DNA of 35,486 nucleotides from Planctomycetota bacterium (GCA_024275135.1 JAJRZS010000026.1:1-35486); one strand, 5' to 3'. Positions 24,732 through 33,773 are shown, counted from the first letter of the stretch. Notes: generated from the letters alone by a model not told the origin. Numbers and translations: made by a program.

Positions 24732-26177
24732 TTGCTGGCCAATCACACCCGCACCAAAATCTTGGCCACCTTGGGTCCGGCTTCGGGCTCTCCGGCCAAG
24801 ATTCGGGAAATGATGCGTGCTGGGGTGAATGGTTTTCGCCTCAATATGAGTCATGGCGATGAGGCGACTCGCTCTAAGTGGGTGCGCTGCGTGCAGCGTT
24901 TGCGCAAAGAACTGCACAGGCCAGTTTCCATTCTGGTTGATTTGCGGGGGCCACGTATCCGCTTAGGCTTCTTGGCGGAACCTCTGCAATTGAGGCGTGG
25001 CCAGGAAATTTCAGTGGTGGTGGGAAAATCCGCCAAATCCCCGCAAGTTCTACCGATTGATTATCGCAAATTGCCGCGCGATGTAAAAAAAGGCCATCGC
25101 ATTCTCATCCGTGACGGACGAGTGGAATTGCGTGTGCTTGCCGTTGAAGGCAAACATCTGCAGTGCAAAATCCGGCGGGGTGGGGTGGTAATGTCCAACT
25201 CGGGGGTGAATTTGCCCGATAGCGTGGTTTCGGCCCCAGCTTTGTCGCCCAAAGATCGAGCGGATATTCGTTTCGCCGTGGCCCACAATGCTGATTGGCT
25301 CGCCTTGAGTTTTGTGCGCACGGCTCAAGATGTATTGGCGGTTCGGCGGGCTTTGGCTAAAGAAAAGGCTTCCATTCCGGTGATGGCGAAAATTGAACAT
25401 CCCTTGGCCATCGAAAACCTTGAGGAGATTCTGGCGGTGAGCGATGGGGTGATGGTCGCGCGTGGGGATTTGGCCGTAGAAATGGGGCATGCGGTGGTTC
25501 CCACTTTGCAAAAGCGAGTCGTTCGCCGGGCCATTGAACAAGCCTGTCCGGTGGTGGTGGCGACGCAGATGCTGGAGAGCATGATTGATGCCGAGCAACC
25601 CACTCGTGCCGAAGTCTCTGATGTAGCCAATGCCGTATTGGATGGCGCTGATTGTGTGATGTTGAGCGGAGAAACGGCGATTGGTGCCTATCCGGTGGAA
25701 ACTTGTCGGATTATGAGGCAAATTGCCCGCAAAACCCAAGCTGGCCAATTCCATGATTCTTGGCGTTTGCGCCCCTCCATCCAGCCTACAGGCGGAGAAA
25801 AAAAGCACAGTGTCGAAATGGCCACGGTCAATGCGGCAGTTTATGCAGCCCACCAGGCGCGGGTCAGCATGATTCTGGCCTTTACGGAGTCGGGAAGGTC
25901 CGCTAGACTAGTCAGCTCGTTTCGCGCCAAGTCGCCCATTGTGGCGTTGTCGGCCGATGAAAGTTCCTTCCACCGGATGTCCCTGCTTTGGGGAGTGTCC
26001 CCCGGTCGGCTCCCCAAAGTCCGCCGGTTTCGCGAGATGAACCGCCAAGCGGCGGAGTATCTCGAGAAACACTACGCCATGCGTCCGGATCAACTCCTGG
26101 TTTCCCTTACCGGCACCTTTGCTGTGTCCGGGGTCACCAATACCGTCCGAATCATCCGATTCCACCAACTCGGCTAG
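24732..26177 (+). CDS. pyk: Pyruvate kinase
   Basis: This enzyme transfers phosphate from phosphoenolpyruvate to ADP in the last step of glycolysis. The 481 residues include TKILATLGPAS and RLNMSHG at the N-terminus, the active-site region MAKIEHPLAIENLEEIL, VMVARGDLAVEMG, the signature ATQMLESMI, and SGETAIGAYP, followed by a C-terminal allosteric-type domain. The start is TTG 24732, only 3 bases after the mdh stop; no ATG or GTG upstream is possible without entering mdh, and the next ATG would remove the conserved N-terminus. Translational coupling to mdh is likely. Confidence 0.95.
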   Translation: MLANHTRTKILATLGPASGSPAKIREMMRAGVNGFRLNMSHGDEATRSKWVRCVQRLRKELHRPVSILVDLRGPRIRLGFLAEPLQLRRGQEISVVVGKSAKSPQVLPIDYRKLPRDVKKGHRILIRDGRVELRVLAVEGKHLQCKIRRGGVVMSNSGVNLPDSVVSAPALSPKDRADIRFAVAHNADWLALSFVRTAQDVLAVRRALAKEKASIPVMAKIEHPLAIENLEEILAVSDGVMVARGDLAVEMGHAVVPTLQKRVVRRAIEQACPVVVATQMLESMIDAEQPTRAEVSDVANAVLDGADCVMLSGETAIGAYPVETCRIMRQIARKTQAGQFHDSWRLRPSIQPTGGEKKHSVEMATVNAAVYAAHQARVSMILAFTESGRSARLVSSFRAKSPIVALSADESSFHRMSLLWGVSPGRLPKVRRFREMNRQAAEYLEKHYAMRPDQLLVSLTGTFAVSGVTNTVRIIRFHQLG

Positions 26178-26197
26178 CCGAAACCTCTGATAGAACC

Positions 26198-26341
26198 GTG
26201 AAAGGCCGCAAAACCAAAGTCCGTAAATCGAACAACAAGCGTCGCAAGTACGGCTTCCGTTCCCGCTCCAAAACTGCTGGCGGTCGCGCCATCATTCGCC
26301 GCAAACGGCGCAAGCACGGCAAGTTTGTGAAGCCTGCTTAA
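26198..26341 (+). CDS. rpmH: Ribosomal protein bL34, divergent N-terminus
   Basis: This is a 47-residue, strongly basic protein from a GTG at 26198. The part from about residue 15 fits bL34 well: RRKYGFRSRSKTAGGRAI followed by IRRKRRKHGKF, matching the family pattern of an RK.GFR..R..T..GR core followed by RR.KG. The usual TYQPS start is replaced by a Lys/Arg-rich stretch, so the identification rests on the central and C-terminal parts. It lies 20 bases after pyk with no good ribosome binding site. rpmH normally sits next to rnpA near dnaA; neither is present here. A longer in-frame reading upstream only overlaps pyk. Another small basic nucleic-acid-binding protein is the alternative. Confidence 0.72.
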   Translation: MKGRKTKVRKSNNKRRKYGFRSRSKTAGGRAIIRRKRRKHGKFVKPA

Positions 26342-26362
26342 TCCCACTCTTTCGGTGCCCCC

Positions 26363-26395
26363 CAACGCACGTTGCTTTAGGAGCTGCGTGCGTTG
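26363..26395 (+). terminator. Stem-loop between convergent genes
   Basis: CAACGCACG (26363-26371) is a perfect 9-bp inverted match to CGTGCGTTG (26387-26395), with a 15-base loop. On the plus strand it is followed by AGCTTTTGC, a short T-run, so it can end transcription from pyk-rpmH. Its right arm lies in the last codons of the minus-strand gene. In the minus direction it is followed by G/C bases, so termination there would not be the classic intrinsic type. Confidence 0.6.
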
Positions 26396-27315
26396 AGCTT
26401 TTGCAGAAGCTCTTCCACCTGTTTCGGCGTCAACTCCGCCATGAGCTCCAGGCCACCAGGGCGCTGGCGCAGACTTTGCAGTAAATGCTGACGCAAGCCT
26501 TGCCACTGGCGCTCCTGCTGTGCCGCCATTTCCTTTTCTTCGGCACTGGCTTGATCGTCTACCGCGACCACTTCACGCAAATCGGAAAGCACCTCTTGCG
26601 CCTTCTGCGCCAAGACTTCGTTGGCCCGCATTTTCTGGCGCAAGTCTTTGTTTTCGACCAAAGACGGCAGGTGGTTCAGGAACAGGCGGACGACCACGCG
26701 GTTGTTGCCAATCGGGCGCATGGTTGTGCGCACCACGATCCCCTTACCGGGTTTACCACCTTTGCTTTGTTTGCTGGTTTGGCCGTGACGGGGACCATCC
26801 CAGCTTGAATTCCAGTGTTGGTTTCCGGCCTGCACGCGCTCTTTAGCCAAGCCCTTGCGCCCTTTTTTGCTCGGCTTCAAGGCTTGATGGGGGGTTGGAG
26901 CGAGAGCGGGATCCTCGGCTTGGAGAGGGGTGAGATAAAGTGCCGCGGGCAGTAAATCCACCACCGGAGGAGTTTGCATTGGAAGAGGGGTGGTGGGGCT
27001 GGGCGCAGTGCTTTCTTTTTGCGCGGCGACCCAAGGCGCGTTCACTTGCGTGCTTTGTGGAGCAACATCGATTGGTACTAAAGCATCGAAACCCTCATGG
27101 AATGCGACCGGGCGGAGAGCGGAATCAAGGACACCATGACCGGCGATAGACATGGGGAGGGTGTCGGAAAACTCAAGGCGCACATGGGCTTGATTGGAGG
27201 CGGGCTCGCTGGGGTTGGCGGGGCCCAAAATCCAATTCCCGGCAAAGGAGAAGAAGAGCATGACAATCCCGATCCATATCAGGACGAAATTGGGACGTTG
27301 AGGGGCTAGACTCAT
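26377..27315 (-). CDS. Membrane-anchored protein of unknown function
   Basis: The 312 residues have no family that I recognise. One membrane helix lies at about 10-30 with a short cytoplasmic N-terminus, so the rest should be periplasmic. Residues 83-145 are Pro/Ala/Thr-rich, 147-192 are Lys/Gly/Ser-rich and basic, and about 220-310 form long charged helices ending in [12 protein letters not shown]. Such a layout (anchor, extended linker, helical end) recalls proteins that reach across the periplasm, but no TonB-type C-terminus is visible. ATG 27315 is used; no clear Shine-Dalgarno precedes it. It is divergent from sucC and convergent with rpmH. The length, the coherent composition and the absence of a competing gene support real coding. 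Confidence 0.75.
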   Translation of the reverse strand: MSLAPQRPNFVLIWIGIVMLFFSFAGNWILGPANPSEPASNQAHVRLEFSDTLPMSIAGHGVLDSALRPVAFHEGFDALVPIDVAPQSTQVNAPWVAAQKESTAPSPTTPLPMQTPPVVDLLPAALYLTPLQAEDPALAPTPHQALKPSKKGRKGLAKERVQAGNQHWNSSWDGPRHGQTSKQSKGGKPGKGIVVRTTMRPIGNNRVVVRLFLNHLPSLVENKDLRQKMRANEVLAQKAQEVLSDLREVVAVDDQASAEEKEMAAQQERQWQGLRQHLLQSLRQRPGGLELMAELTPKQVEELLQKLNARSS

Positions 27316-27425
27316 CAGTGAGTGGACGGCTTGGGCCGGAGGTAAGTTCCAAAAACTCGGCGGGGGGCTATGCGACCTCCTACCGCTTCAGTAACCTACC
27401 ACGTTTCCCGCTCCCGGGGTACCCC

Positions 27426-28595
27426 ATGAAAGTTCACGAATACCAAGGAAAAGAGGTTCTCGAACGCTACGGTGTCCGCACCCAGCGTGGCATTGTCGCG
27501 GAGACGCCCCAACAGGCTGGAGAGGCCTTTGCCCAACTCGGAGGGGATTTGGCCGTGGTCAAAGCCCAAATTCATGCCGGAGGGCGTGGCAAAGGCGGTG
27601 GCGTCAAACTTGTCAAAAGTCGCCAAGAAGCCGAGGAGGTTGCCGACCAGATGCTCGGAATGATGCTGAAAACCCACCAAACGGGCCCAGAGGGGCAGTT
27701 GGTGCGCAAGGTTTTCGTTTGCGAAGGTCTTGATTTGGCCCAGGAACTCTATGTTGGCATCGCTTTAGACCGGCATTTAGGCCAACCCATGTTGATGGTC
27801 AGTGCAGAAGGGGGGGTGGAGATTGAAACCATTGCCGCCGAACGCCCCGAAGCCATCTTGAAGCTGCCCATCAATCCCTTGCGTGGATTGGAGCCCTACC
27901 AAGCCAGGCGAGCCGCCTTTTTCCTCGGGCTCAGCCCCGCCTTGGTAAAAAAAGCCGTGCCTTTTTTGGTGGGGCTTGCCAAGGCCTATTTGGAGTTGGA
28001 TTGCGAAATCGCCGAGATTAACCCCCTGGTCATTACCGAACAGGGAGAAGTGGTGGCCCTCGACGCCAAAATTAATTTTGATTCCAATGCCATGTACCGC
28101 CACCCCGATGTGGCGGAAATGCGCGATGAAAGCGAGGAAGATGGGAAGGAAGTGGAGGCCTCGCGCTTTGGGCTCAACTACATTTCCTTGGATGGTTCGA
28201 TTGGCTGCATGGTGAATGGAGCTGGCTTAGCCATGGCCACCATGGACACCATCAACCTCCATGGGGGGGCTCCGGCCAACTTTTTGGATGTTGGCGGTGG
28301 GGCCACCGAAGAGGCCATCACCGAAGCCTTTCGCATCATTTTGTCCGACCCCAACGTGCAAGGCATTTTGGTCAACATCTTCGGCGGCATCATGAAATGC
28401 GATGTCATTGCCCGCGGGGTGATTGGCGCTGCAAAAACCGTTGATTTGCATGTGCCTTTGGTGGTGCGCCTGGAAGGCACCAATGTGGAAGAGGGGCGTC
28501 GGCTGTTAGCCAAAAGCGGTCTCGACATTACCTCGGCATCCTCCTTGGATGAAGGTGCCAAACTCATTTGCCAAGCGGTGCAATCTGCCAACTAA
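27426..28595 (+). CDS. sucC: Succinyl-CoA synthetase beta subunit
   Basis: This is the beta subunit of the ligase that converts succinyl-CoA, phosphate and ADP (or GDP) to succinate, CoA and a nucleoside triphosphate in the citric acid cycle. The 389 residues start with [17 protein letters not shown] and show the ATP-grasp motif [33 protein letters not shown] and [11 protein letters not shown] 27426 directly follows the palindrome GGGGTACCCC, so there is no Shine-Dalgarno. The 110-base gap upstream, shared with the divergent gene, should hold its promoter, but no convincing -10 was found there. sucD follows after 10 bases. Confidence 0.97.
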   Translation: MKVHEYQGKEVLERYGVRTQRGIVAETPQQAGEAFAQLGGDLAVVKAQIHAGGRGKGGGVKLVKSRQEAEEVADQMLGMMLKTHQTGPEGQLVRKVFVCEGLDLAQELYVGIALDRHLGQPMLMVSAEGGVEIETIAAERPEAILKLPINPLRGLEPYQARRAAFFLGLSPALVKKAVPFLVGLAKAYLELDCEIAEINPLVITEQGEVVALDAKINFDSNAMYRHPDVAEMRDESEEDGKEVEASRFGLNYISLDGSIGCMVNGAGLAMATMDTINLHGGAPANFLDVGGGATEEAITEAFRIILSDPNVQGILVNIFGGIMKCDVIARGVIGAAKTVDLHVPLVVRLEGTNVEEGRRLLAKSGLDITSASSLDEGAKLICQAVQSAN

Positions 28596-28605
28596 GGAGC
28601 CTGTC

Positions 28606-29502
28606 ATGTCCATCTTCATTGACGAAAACACCAAGGTCTTGTGCCAAGGCTTTACCGGCCGCAATGGCACCTTCCACAGCGAACAGGCCATAGCCTACGG
28701 CACGCAGATGGTGGGTGGTGTCACCCCCGGCAAGGGTGGCCAAAAGCATTTGGATTTACCCATTTTCGATACTGTGGAAGAGGCTGTGCGCGAAACCGGT
28801 GCCGAGGCTTCGGTGATTTATGTACCCGCGCCTTTCGCCGCCGATTCCATTCTCGAAGCCGCCGATGCGGGCATTCGTTTGGTTGTCTGTATCACCGAAG
28901 GCATTCCGGTAATGGATATGGCCAAGGTCAAGGAAGCCCTGGCTGGCTCGGCGACGCGCTTGGTTGGCCCGAACTGCCCAGGGGTGATTACCCCAGGCAA
29001 CGACGGCAAAGGCTGCAAGATTGGCATCATGCCGGCTTATATCCATAAGCCAGGTTCCGTCGGCATTGTCAGTCGCTCGGGCACCCTCACCTACGAAGCC
29101 GTTTGGCAAGTTACTTGCGAGGATCTCGGTCAATCCACCTGTGTGGGCATTGGCGGCGATCCCATCCCCGGCACCAACTTCATCGATGTGTTGGAAGCCT
29201 TCGAAGCCGATGCAGAAACAGATTCCATCATCATGATTGGCGAGATTGGGGGCACTGCCGAAGAGGAAGCTGCGGAGTACATCAAGCATCATGTCAGCAA
29301 ACCTGTGGTCGGCTTCATCGCCGGTCGCACCGCTCCTCCAGGCAAGCGCATGGGCCATGCTGGAGCCATCATTTCCGGTGGTTCGGGCACTGCGGATTCC
29401 AAAATCGAAGCCTTGCAGGCCGCTGGGGTGCGGGTTGCGCCCACACCTTCGGATTTGGGTCGCACCTTGGCCGCCTTGCGGGTAGAAAAGGGTTTAGCCT
29501 AG
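28606..29502 (+). CDS. sucD: Succinyl-CoA synthetase alpha subunit
   Basis: This is the CoA-binding and phosphorylated subunit that partners sucC. Of 298 residues, the CoA domain ([20 protein letters not shown]) comes first, then GPNCPG and [11 protein letters not shown], and the active-site histidine H251 lies in [17 protein letters not shown] lies 7 bases before ATG 28606, one of the better ribosome binding sites in the window. The stop codon is followed after two bases by the presumed start of the MnmC-like gene. Confidence 0.97.
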   Translation: MSIFIDENTKVLCQGFTGRNGTFHSEQAIAYGTQMVGGVTPGKGGQKHLDLPIFDTVEEAVRETGAEASVIYVPAPFAADSILEAADAGIRLVVCITEGIPVMDMAKVKEALAGSATRLVGPNCPGVITPGNDGKGCKIGIMPAYIHKPGSVGIVSRSGTLTYEAVWQVTCEDLGQSTCVGIGGDPIPGTNFIDVLEAFEADAETDSIIMIGEIGGTAEEEAAEYIKHHVSKPVVGFIAGRTAPPGKRMGHAGAIISGGSGTADSKIEALQAAGVRVAPTPSDLGRTLAALRVEKGLA

Positions 29503-29504
29503 CC

Positions 29505-30179
29505 ATTTCTACTGCCGATACTGCCCAATTTTCCTACCGCCATCCAAGGACGGGAGAATGGGCGCATAATCTTCGCGTCGACCCTTTCGTTGATGCTTGG
29601 ACCACCTATCTGGAACCGGCATGGCCTGCCATCACCCACCTGGAGCAGCTGGAGGCCGCTGAGATAGGATTTGGCCGTGGCTTGAATTTGGGCGTGCTTG
29701 CCAAGCGTTGGTGCGAGGAGGGCCACGGCCAATTGCGGATGCATGGTTGGGAGCCGCACCCAGATCACTTGCGGCCTTGGCCGTCCCTGCCCGCAGAATG
29801 GCGGACTTGGATGCCCTGGTGGGGCTTGGATTACCAGCAACACAACCTGTTTGCTGATGAGAAAGCGCGTTGGCAGCTTCAAATTCACCCAGCCCCGGGC
29901 CAAGCCGTCGCTTCTTGGCAGGATGTTTCAGCTTGCCATTTGTTTTTGCTGGATCTCTACTCTCCAGGCCAGCATCCAGAACAATGGCAAGACCCCTTAT
30001 TCCCCCTTTTAAGCCAGCATGCGGCCCCAGGTGCGGTGCTGGCCAGCTATAGCTGTGCGCGTTCCGTTCGTGATGGCTTGGCCCGGGCGGGTTGGGATTG
30101 CCAGGTGCACCGACGGGCGGGCTGGCGAGACACCCTAGTTGCCCATTTCCTGGGCTCAAGCGAGGGTGGAAATGGCTAG
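29505..30179 (+). CDS. MnmC N-domain-like tRNA methyltransferase, non-standard start
   Basis: The protein (about 224 residues) resembles the methyltransferase domain of MnmC (MnmD/DUF752), which makes the final methylation of mnm5U34 in tRNA. Matching features by eye are the SAM-binding motif AEIGFGRGLNLGVL, then FLLDLYSPGQHPEQW (like FLDGFAPAKNPDMW), and a C-terminal block GAVLASYSCARSVRDGLARAGW. No oxidase domain is attached. No ATG, GTG or TTG lies between the sucD stop and the SAM motif, though family alignment requires about 50 residues before it. ATT at 29505, two bases after the sucD stop with AAAAGGG upstream, is the best candidate; a TTG within the SAM motif would give a broken enzyme. 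The start is therefore provisional. MnmA is encoded at 19666. Confidence 0.7.
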   Translation: MSTADTAQFSYRHPRTGEWAHNLRVDPFVDAWTTYLEPAWPAITHLEQLEAAEIGFGRGLNLGVLAKRWCEEGHGQLRMHGWEPHPDHLRPWPSLPAEWRTWMPWWGLDYQQHNLFADEKARWQLQIHPAPGQAVASWQDVSACHLFLLDLYSPGQHPEQWQDPLFPLLSQHAAPGAVLASYSCARSVRDGLARAGWDCQVHRRAGWRDTLVAHFLGSSEGGNG

Positions 30180-30182
30180 AAT
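30177..30182 (+). promoter_or_regulatory. Putative -10 element (TAGAAT) of tatA
   Basis: CTAGAATAG, identical over nine bases to the element before uvrB, overlaps the stop of the methyltransferase gene and ends 15 bases before the tatA ATG at 30198. No -35 was recognised. Confidence 0.4.
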
Positions 30183-30197
30183 AGTGCTGGCAAGCCC

Positions 30198-30440
30198 ATG
30201 AAACTTCGCGCCACCCACCTCCTTCTACTTCCAGTCCTTTCGCTGTTGCTGCCTAGCTGTATGTTAGGCGGTTCGGAAATCATGATGATTTCCTTGGTTG
30301 TTTTGGTGTTGTTCGGCGGCGCCAAATTGCCCCAACTAATGCGTGGCCTTGGGTCTGGCGTGCATGAATTCAAAAAGGGTCTGAAGGAAGGCGAGAAAGA
30401 CGACGACGAAGACGAGGCCGAAAAGCTCAAAGACGAGTAA
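30198..30440 (+). CDS. tatA: TatA-like twin-arginine translocase subunit with extra leader
   Basis: TatA forms the pore of the Tat pathway for folded proteins. The core [20 protein letters not shown], then [19 protein letters not shown], is a clear TatA membrane helix, FG hinge and amphipathic helix, followed by an acidic tail ([13 protein letters not shown]). From ATG 30198 the protein has 80 residues, and the core is preceded by a second hydrophobic segment ending in LLLPSC, like a lipoprotein signal with C21. Starting at ATG 30261 instead gives a standard 59-residue TatA, but no ribosome binding site precedes that codon. tatC is not in the window. mobA follows 3 bases later. Confidence 0.82.
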   Translation: MKLRATHLLLLPVLSLLLPSCMLGGSEIMMISLVVLVLFGGAKLPQLMRGLGSGVHEFKKGLKEGEKDDDEDEAEKLKDE

Positions 30441-30443
30441 GTC

Positions 30444-31085
30444 ATGGCAGCGTCCGGTCCTCCGAAGTGGAGCGGCGTCTTGTTGGCTGGCGGACGCTCT
30501 CAGCGAATGGGGCGGAATAAGGCCCTACTGGCGGTGGATGGGGCTGGTGGGCAAACTTTGTGGGAGCATGCTCTGGCCCAACTTTCGGATTGCTGTGAGC
30601 AAGTTTTTTTGTTGGGCTCCTTTGCGGGCTTGCCGGAGAACCTTGCTTGTACCCACATTGTGGATGCAGAGCCCTTTGCTGGCCCACTTGCCGCCCTGGC
30701 CAACCCCCAATGGAAGCCGCAAACTCCTTGGCTTTTATTGATTCCTGTGGATATGCCGGCCTTATTTCCGGGTTTACTGCAAGAAGGCCAACGCCGGGTG
30801 GCTGCTCGCCTTGCTGCCGAGTCCATGTTCCCCGGCCTTTGCACCGCCGACAACCAAGGACGCACCGGCTTTCCCATTTGGTTGTCCAGCCAGCAATTGC
30901 CCAATCTGACCAAGCTATGGCAGCAAGGCGAAAAGAGTTTGTTTTCTGCCTTGGCGAAATTAGGCTTGGACAGGTGGCACCCGACGGTAGACGATTCCCA
31001 GCAAGCCCATCCCTTGCTTAACCTCAACACCCCCGAGGATTTTGCCGCCTGGCAAGCCCAACAAAATTCCTCCCCCAAGCCCTAA
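30444..31085 (+). CDS. mobA: Molybdenum cofactor guanylyltransferase MobA-like
   Basis: This nucleotidyltransferase joins GMP to molybdopterin for the bis-MGD cofactor. The 213 residues start with the signature GVLLAGGRSQRMGRNKALL, and continue with a GPLAAL motif and IPVDMPAL for metal and nucleotide binding. Related NTP transferases (MocA, CTP-specific) share the motif, so the exact substrate is inferred. It follows tatA by 3 bases; many MGD enzymes are exported through Tat, which makes the pairing sensible. The next gene begins one base after the stop. Confidence 0.88.
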   Translation: MAASGPPKWSGVLLAGGRSQRMGRNKALLAVDGAGGQTLWEHALAQLSDCCEQVFLLGSFAGLPENLACTHIVDAEPFAGPLAALANPQWKPQTPWLLLIPVDMPALFPGLLQEGQRRVAARLAAESMFPGLCTADNQGRTGFPIWLSSQQLPNLTKLWQQGEKSLFSALAKLGLDRWHPTVDDSQQAHPLLNLNTPEDFAAWQAQQNSSPKP

Positions 31086-31086
31086 G

Positions 31087-32076
31087 ATGCACACCACTTC
31101 TCCCTTCCAAGCCCTCAATCTGTTGCAGCAAGTGCAAGAGGAATTGAAGCAGGTGGATGTTTGGATTGATGGCCAACTGCAACAGGGGCCGGAGGAGATT
31201 CGGCCTCTTTTAGATTATGTGGCTCAATTTCGCGGCAAGCGCTTGCGTGCGGCTCAGGTCTGCTTTGTCGCCAAGGCCTGCAACGCATTTAGCTCGCAGC
31301 ATGTCGAAGTGGCCGGCATCTTGGAGATGATGCATAGCGCCACCCTGGTCCATGACGATGTTCTCGACAACGCTCGGGAACGGCGCAAGTTGGATTGTTT
31401 TCATGTGCAATGGGGTACCCACACGGCCGTATTGTTGGGGGACTGGCTTTATAGTCAGGCTTTTTTAGCCAGCACCAAAATGGAGGATGCCACTGCGTCC
31501 AAAGTTTTGGCTGCCGCCACCGGGCGCGTCTGCGTGGGCGAAATGCACCAAAATCTCACGCGTCGCAGTTTCGATTTGGCAGAATCGGTTTACCTTCAAC
31601 AAATCGATGGCAAAACGGCGGCCTTGTTTGAGGCGGGCGCCGAACTTGCGGCATATTATGCCGGCGCTCCAGCTTCCCTATGCGCTGCGGCCAAACGTTA
31701 CGGCTTGCTCGCCGGGCGCGCGTTTCAAATTGTAGACGACATCCTGGATTTGGCCGGCGATGAAACGGAAGTGGGTAAATCCTTGGGCACTGATTGGCAA
31801 CGGGGCAAAATGACGATGCCATTGATCCGTTTGCGCGATGCGCTTAGCCCTTCGCATCGCCAGGAATTGGAGGCTTTGTTTGCGGCGGGGGGCAGTCGAG
31901 AAGTTTTGCAACAAGAACCTTTTGCCTCTGCTTTTGCGGAAGCCATGGAAAGCAGCCAACAAGTGGTTTCGGCTTTGTTGGCGGAGTCAACGGCCTTATT
32001 GAGCCAATTCCCCAACCAAGAAGTGGCCCAGGACCTAGCCGAACTAACCTTATTTTTGGGGAGTCGACGCGCTTAA
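31087..32076 (+). CDS. Trans-isoprenyl (polyprenyl) diphosphate synthase
   Basis: This enzyme condenses isopentenyl diphosphate with allylic diphosphates to make quinone side chains or related prenyl chains. The 329 residues carry both aspartate-rich motifs: first HDDVLD (D90, D91, D94) and second QIVDDILD (D217, D218, D221), plus the GKRLRA block (50-55) and GKTAAL. Length and motifs suit long-chain (IspB or HepT-type) enzymes; chain length cannot be read with confidence. ATG 31087 is one base after mobA. The stop overlaps the end of folD on the other strand by 4 bases. Confidence 0.93.
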   Translation: MHTTSPFQALNLLQQVQEELKQVDVWIDGQLQQGPEEIRPLLDYVAQFRGKRLRAAQVCFVAKACNAFSSQHVEVAGILEMMHSATLVHDDVLDNARERRKLDCFHVQWGTHTAVLLGDWLYSQAFLASTKMEDATASKVLAAATGRVCVGEMHQNLTRRSFDLAESVYLQQIDGKTAALFEAGAELAAYYAGAPASLCAAAKRYGLLAGRAFQIVDDILDLAGDETEVGKSLGTDWQRGKMTMPLIRLRDALSPSHRQELEALFAAGGSREVLQQEPFASAFAEAMESSQQVVSALLAESTALLSQFPNQEVAQDLAELTLFLGSRRA

Positions 32077-32945
32077 AGCGGCACCCCTGCCGCTTCTACG
32101 GTGTTTTCCAGAAGCATGGCGATGGTCATTGGGCCCACCCCGCCGGGTACCGGGGTAATCCACGCAGCATGTTCGGCGGCGGCATAAAACTCGACATCGC
32201 CCACCAACTTGCCATCGGCTTTGCGGTTGATGCCGACATCCAGAACCACAGCACCAGGTTTAATCCAATCGCCTTCAATTAATTCCGGCACCCCGACGGC
32301 GGCCACCACCACATCGGCGCGGCGCACTTCCGCAGCCAAATCCCGAGTGCGAGAATGGCAAAGGGTGACCGTCATGTTTTGCTCCAGTAACAACATGGCC
32401 ACCGGTTTGCCAACGATGTTGGAACGGCCGACCACCACAGCATGCGCGCCCGATAGCTCCATTTTGGTTTCTGCCAATAAGCGCATCACCCCCTTGGGTG
32501 TGCAGGGAATGGGGGCTTTTTGCCCTTGTAATAAGGCGCCCTGGTTGGCCGGGTGAAAACCATCGGCGTCTTTGTGTGGGGCAATGGCGGCCAACACGTC
32601 TTGCTCCACATAATCCACATCCCGCGGCAACGGCAGTTGCACCAAAATGCCATGCACGCGCTCGTCCTCATTGAGTTGCTGAATCAACTCCAACAATTGG
32701 GATTGGCCGACATAGGCTTCTAGCGGATAATGAAAACTTTGAATCCCGACATTTTCACAAGCGCGGCGTTTGTGGCGCACATAAATGTGGGATGCAGGGT
32801 CGTCGCCGACTAGAACCGTAGCTAGGCCCGGCTGGGCTCCGCCCTGTTGTTGATGCTTGGCAACCGCAGATTGCAGCTGATCGAGGATTTGCGCTGACAG
32901 AGCTTTGCCGTCGAGCAGGCGGGCGGTGGAAGAGGGTGTGGTCAT
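32073..32945 (-). CDS. folD: Methylenetetrahydrofolate dehydrogenase/cyclohydrolase FolD
   Basis: This bifunctional enzyme interconverts 5,10-methylene- and 10-formyl-tetrahydrofolate. The 290 residues contain YVRHK with Y55 and catalytic K59, [20 protein letters not shown], the NADP-binding [12 protein letters not shown], and the C-terminal [18 protein letters not shown] 32945 is chosen; the frame stays open to 33185, but that part covers the divergent rhomboid gene and has no family similarity. It is convergent with the prenyl synthase. Confidence 0.97.
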   Translation of the reverse strand: MTTPSSTARLLDGKALSAQILDQLQSAVAKHQQQGGAQPGLATVLVGDDPASHIYVRHKRRACENVGIQSFHYPLEAYVGQSQLLELIQQLNEDERVHGILVQLPLPRDVDYVEQDVLAAIAPHKDADGFHPANQGALLQGQKAPIPCTPKGVMRLLAETKMELSGAHAVVVGRSNIVGKPVAMLLLEQNMTVTLCHSRTRDLAAEVRRADVVVAAVGVPELIEGDWIKPGAVVLDVGINRKADGKLVGDVEFYAAAEHAAWITPVPGGVGPMTIAMLLENTVEAAGVPL

Positions 32946-32962
32946 GGAGTGGCCAGGATGTT

Positions 32963-32968
32963 TAGAAT
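32963..32968 (+). promoter_or_regulatory. Putative -10 element (TAGAAT) of the rhomboid gene
   Basis: TTAGAAT lies in the 36-base gap between the divergent folD and rhomboid genes and ends 13 bases before ATG 32982. No -35 is evident. It is one of several TAGAAT sites close to plus-strand starts. Confidence 0.4.
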
Positions 32969-32981
32969 GCCATTGTACGTC

Positions 32982-33773
32982 ATGTTCGAATCCGCTCCAA
33001 TTACGCGTCGGCTGCTTATCCTCTGGGTTGGGATTTGGTGCGGCAGTGCTGTGCTCACCATGTTTGGCGGGGGATTGCCCAACGTCTTCCTCTTCGATCC
33101 CTGGCAACTTTTGCATTTGCATTTCAGTTATTTGCCAGGCGTACTTGGTTTTGTTTTTTTGCATGACCCTTATTCGCTGTTCCATGTCCTGGGCAATGCC
33201 TGGATGTTCGCCATTTTTGCCCCGGAGATAGAGCGGCTGTTCCCAGCTCAGGCTTTCCTTCGCTTGCTCTTGAAATCCACCCTGTGGGGGGTGGGCTTTA
33301 CCTTGCTCATGGCATGGCTGATGCCGCAGGCTTTTTCCAACCCCATCCTTGGAGCCTCCGGTTTGGTCGCCACGGTTTTTGCTGCCTCGGCTGCGATGTA
33401 TCCGCAGCGCTCCATTTATTTGTTTTTGTTTCGTGTCCGCTTGCTGCCCTTGTTTTTAGTGCTTACCGGCCTGGATTTGCTGGGCTTTCTGGCCGAATGC
33501 GCAGGCCAGGAACGCGGCGTGGCGTATACCGTCCATTTGGCAGGCGTTTTGGTTGGTTGGCTGGCGGTGGGAGGCTTCCAACGCTTCGCAGGACCGTGGC
33601 AAGGTTGGGGGCGGAAATGGGCCCAGCAAAAAGAACAAAAATGGATAAATCGGCAGCGGCAAGTGGAACAAGAACTCGACCGCATCTTGGCCAAGATCAG
33701 CCGCGAGGGAATGCAAAGCCTCACCGCTGCGGAACGGAAATTTCTACAAAAACGTTCCCAAGGCGGTCCTTAA
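32982..33773 (+). CDS. Rhomboid-family intramembrane serine protease
   Basis: The 263-residue membrane protein has about six hydrophobic segments between residues 10 and 200. Catalytic features of rhomboids are complete: H68 and N72 in [10 protein letters not shown], nucleophile S126 in GASG, and H185 in the last helix ([11 protein letters not shown]). The cytoplasmic C-terminus (about 203-263) is charged and ends with an [20 protein letters not shown] segment, a tail seen in rhomboids of Bacteroidota and related groups. ATG 32982 is preferred over the GTG at 32949, which lies upstream of the TAGAAT element. Its substrate is unknown. Confidence 0.93.
   Translation: MFESAPITRRLLILWVGIWCGSAVLTMFGGGLPNVFLFDPWQLLHLHFSYLPGVLGFVFLHDPYSLFHVLGNAWMFAIFAPEIERLFPAQAFLRLLLKSTLWGVGFTLLMAWLMPQAFSNPILGASGLVATVFAASAAMYPQRSIYLFLFRVRLLPLFLVLTGLDLLGFLAECAGQERGVAYTVHLAGVLVGWLAVGGFQRFAGPWQGWGRKWAQQKEQKWINRQRQVEQELDRILAKISREGMQSLTAAERKFLQKRSQGGP

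Noticed and set aside
29103..29504. Upstream extension of the MnmC-like frame inside sucD
   Set aside because: The extension is a shifted reading of conserved sucD, rich in His, Arg, Cys and Trp, so it is not part of the methyltransferase.
32982..32995. tRNA T-loop-like GTTCGAATCC
   Set aside because: It is the first codons of the rhomboid gene, and no acceptor or anticodon stem surrounds it.
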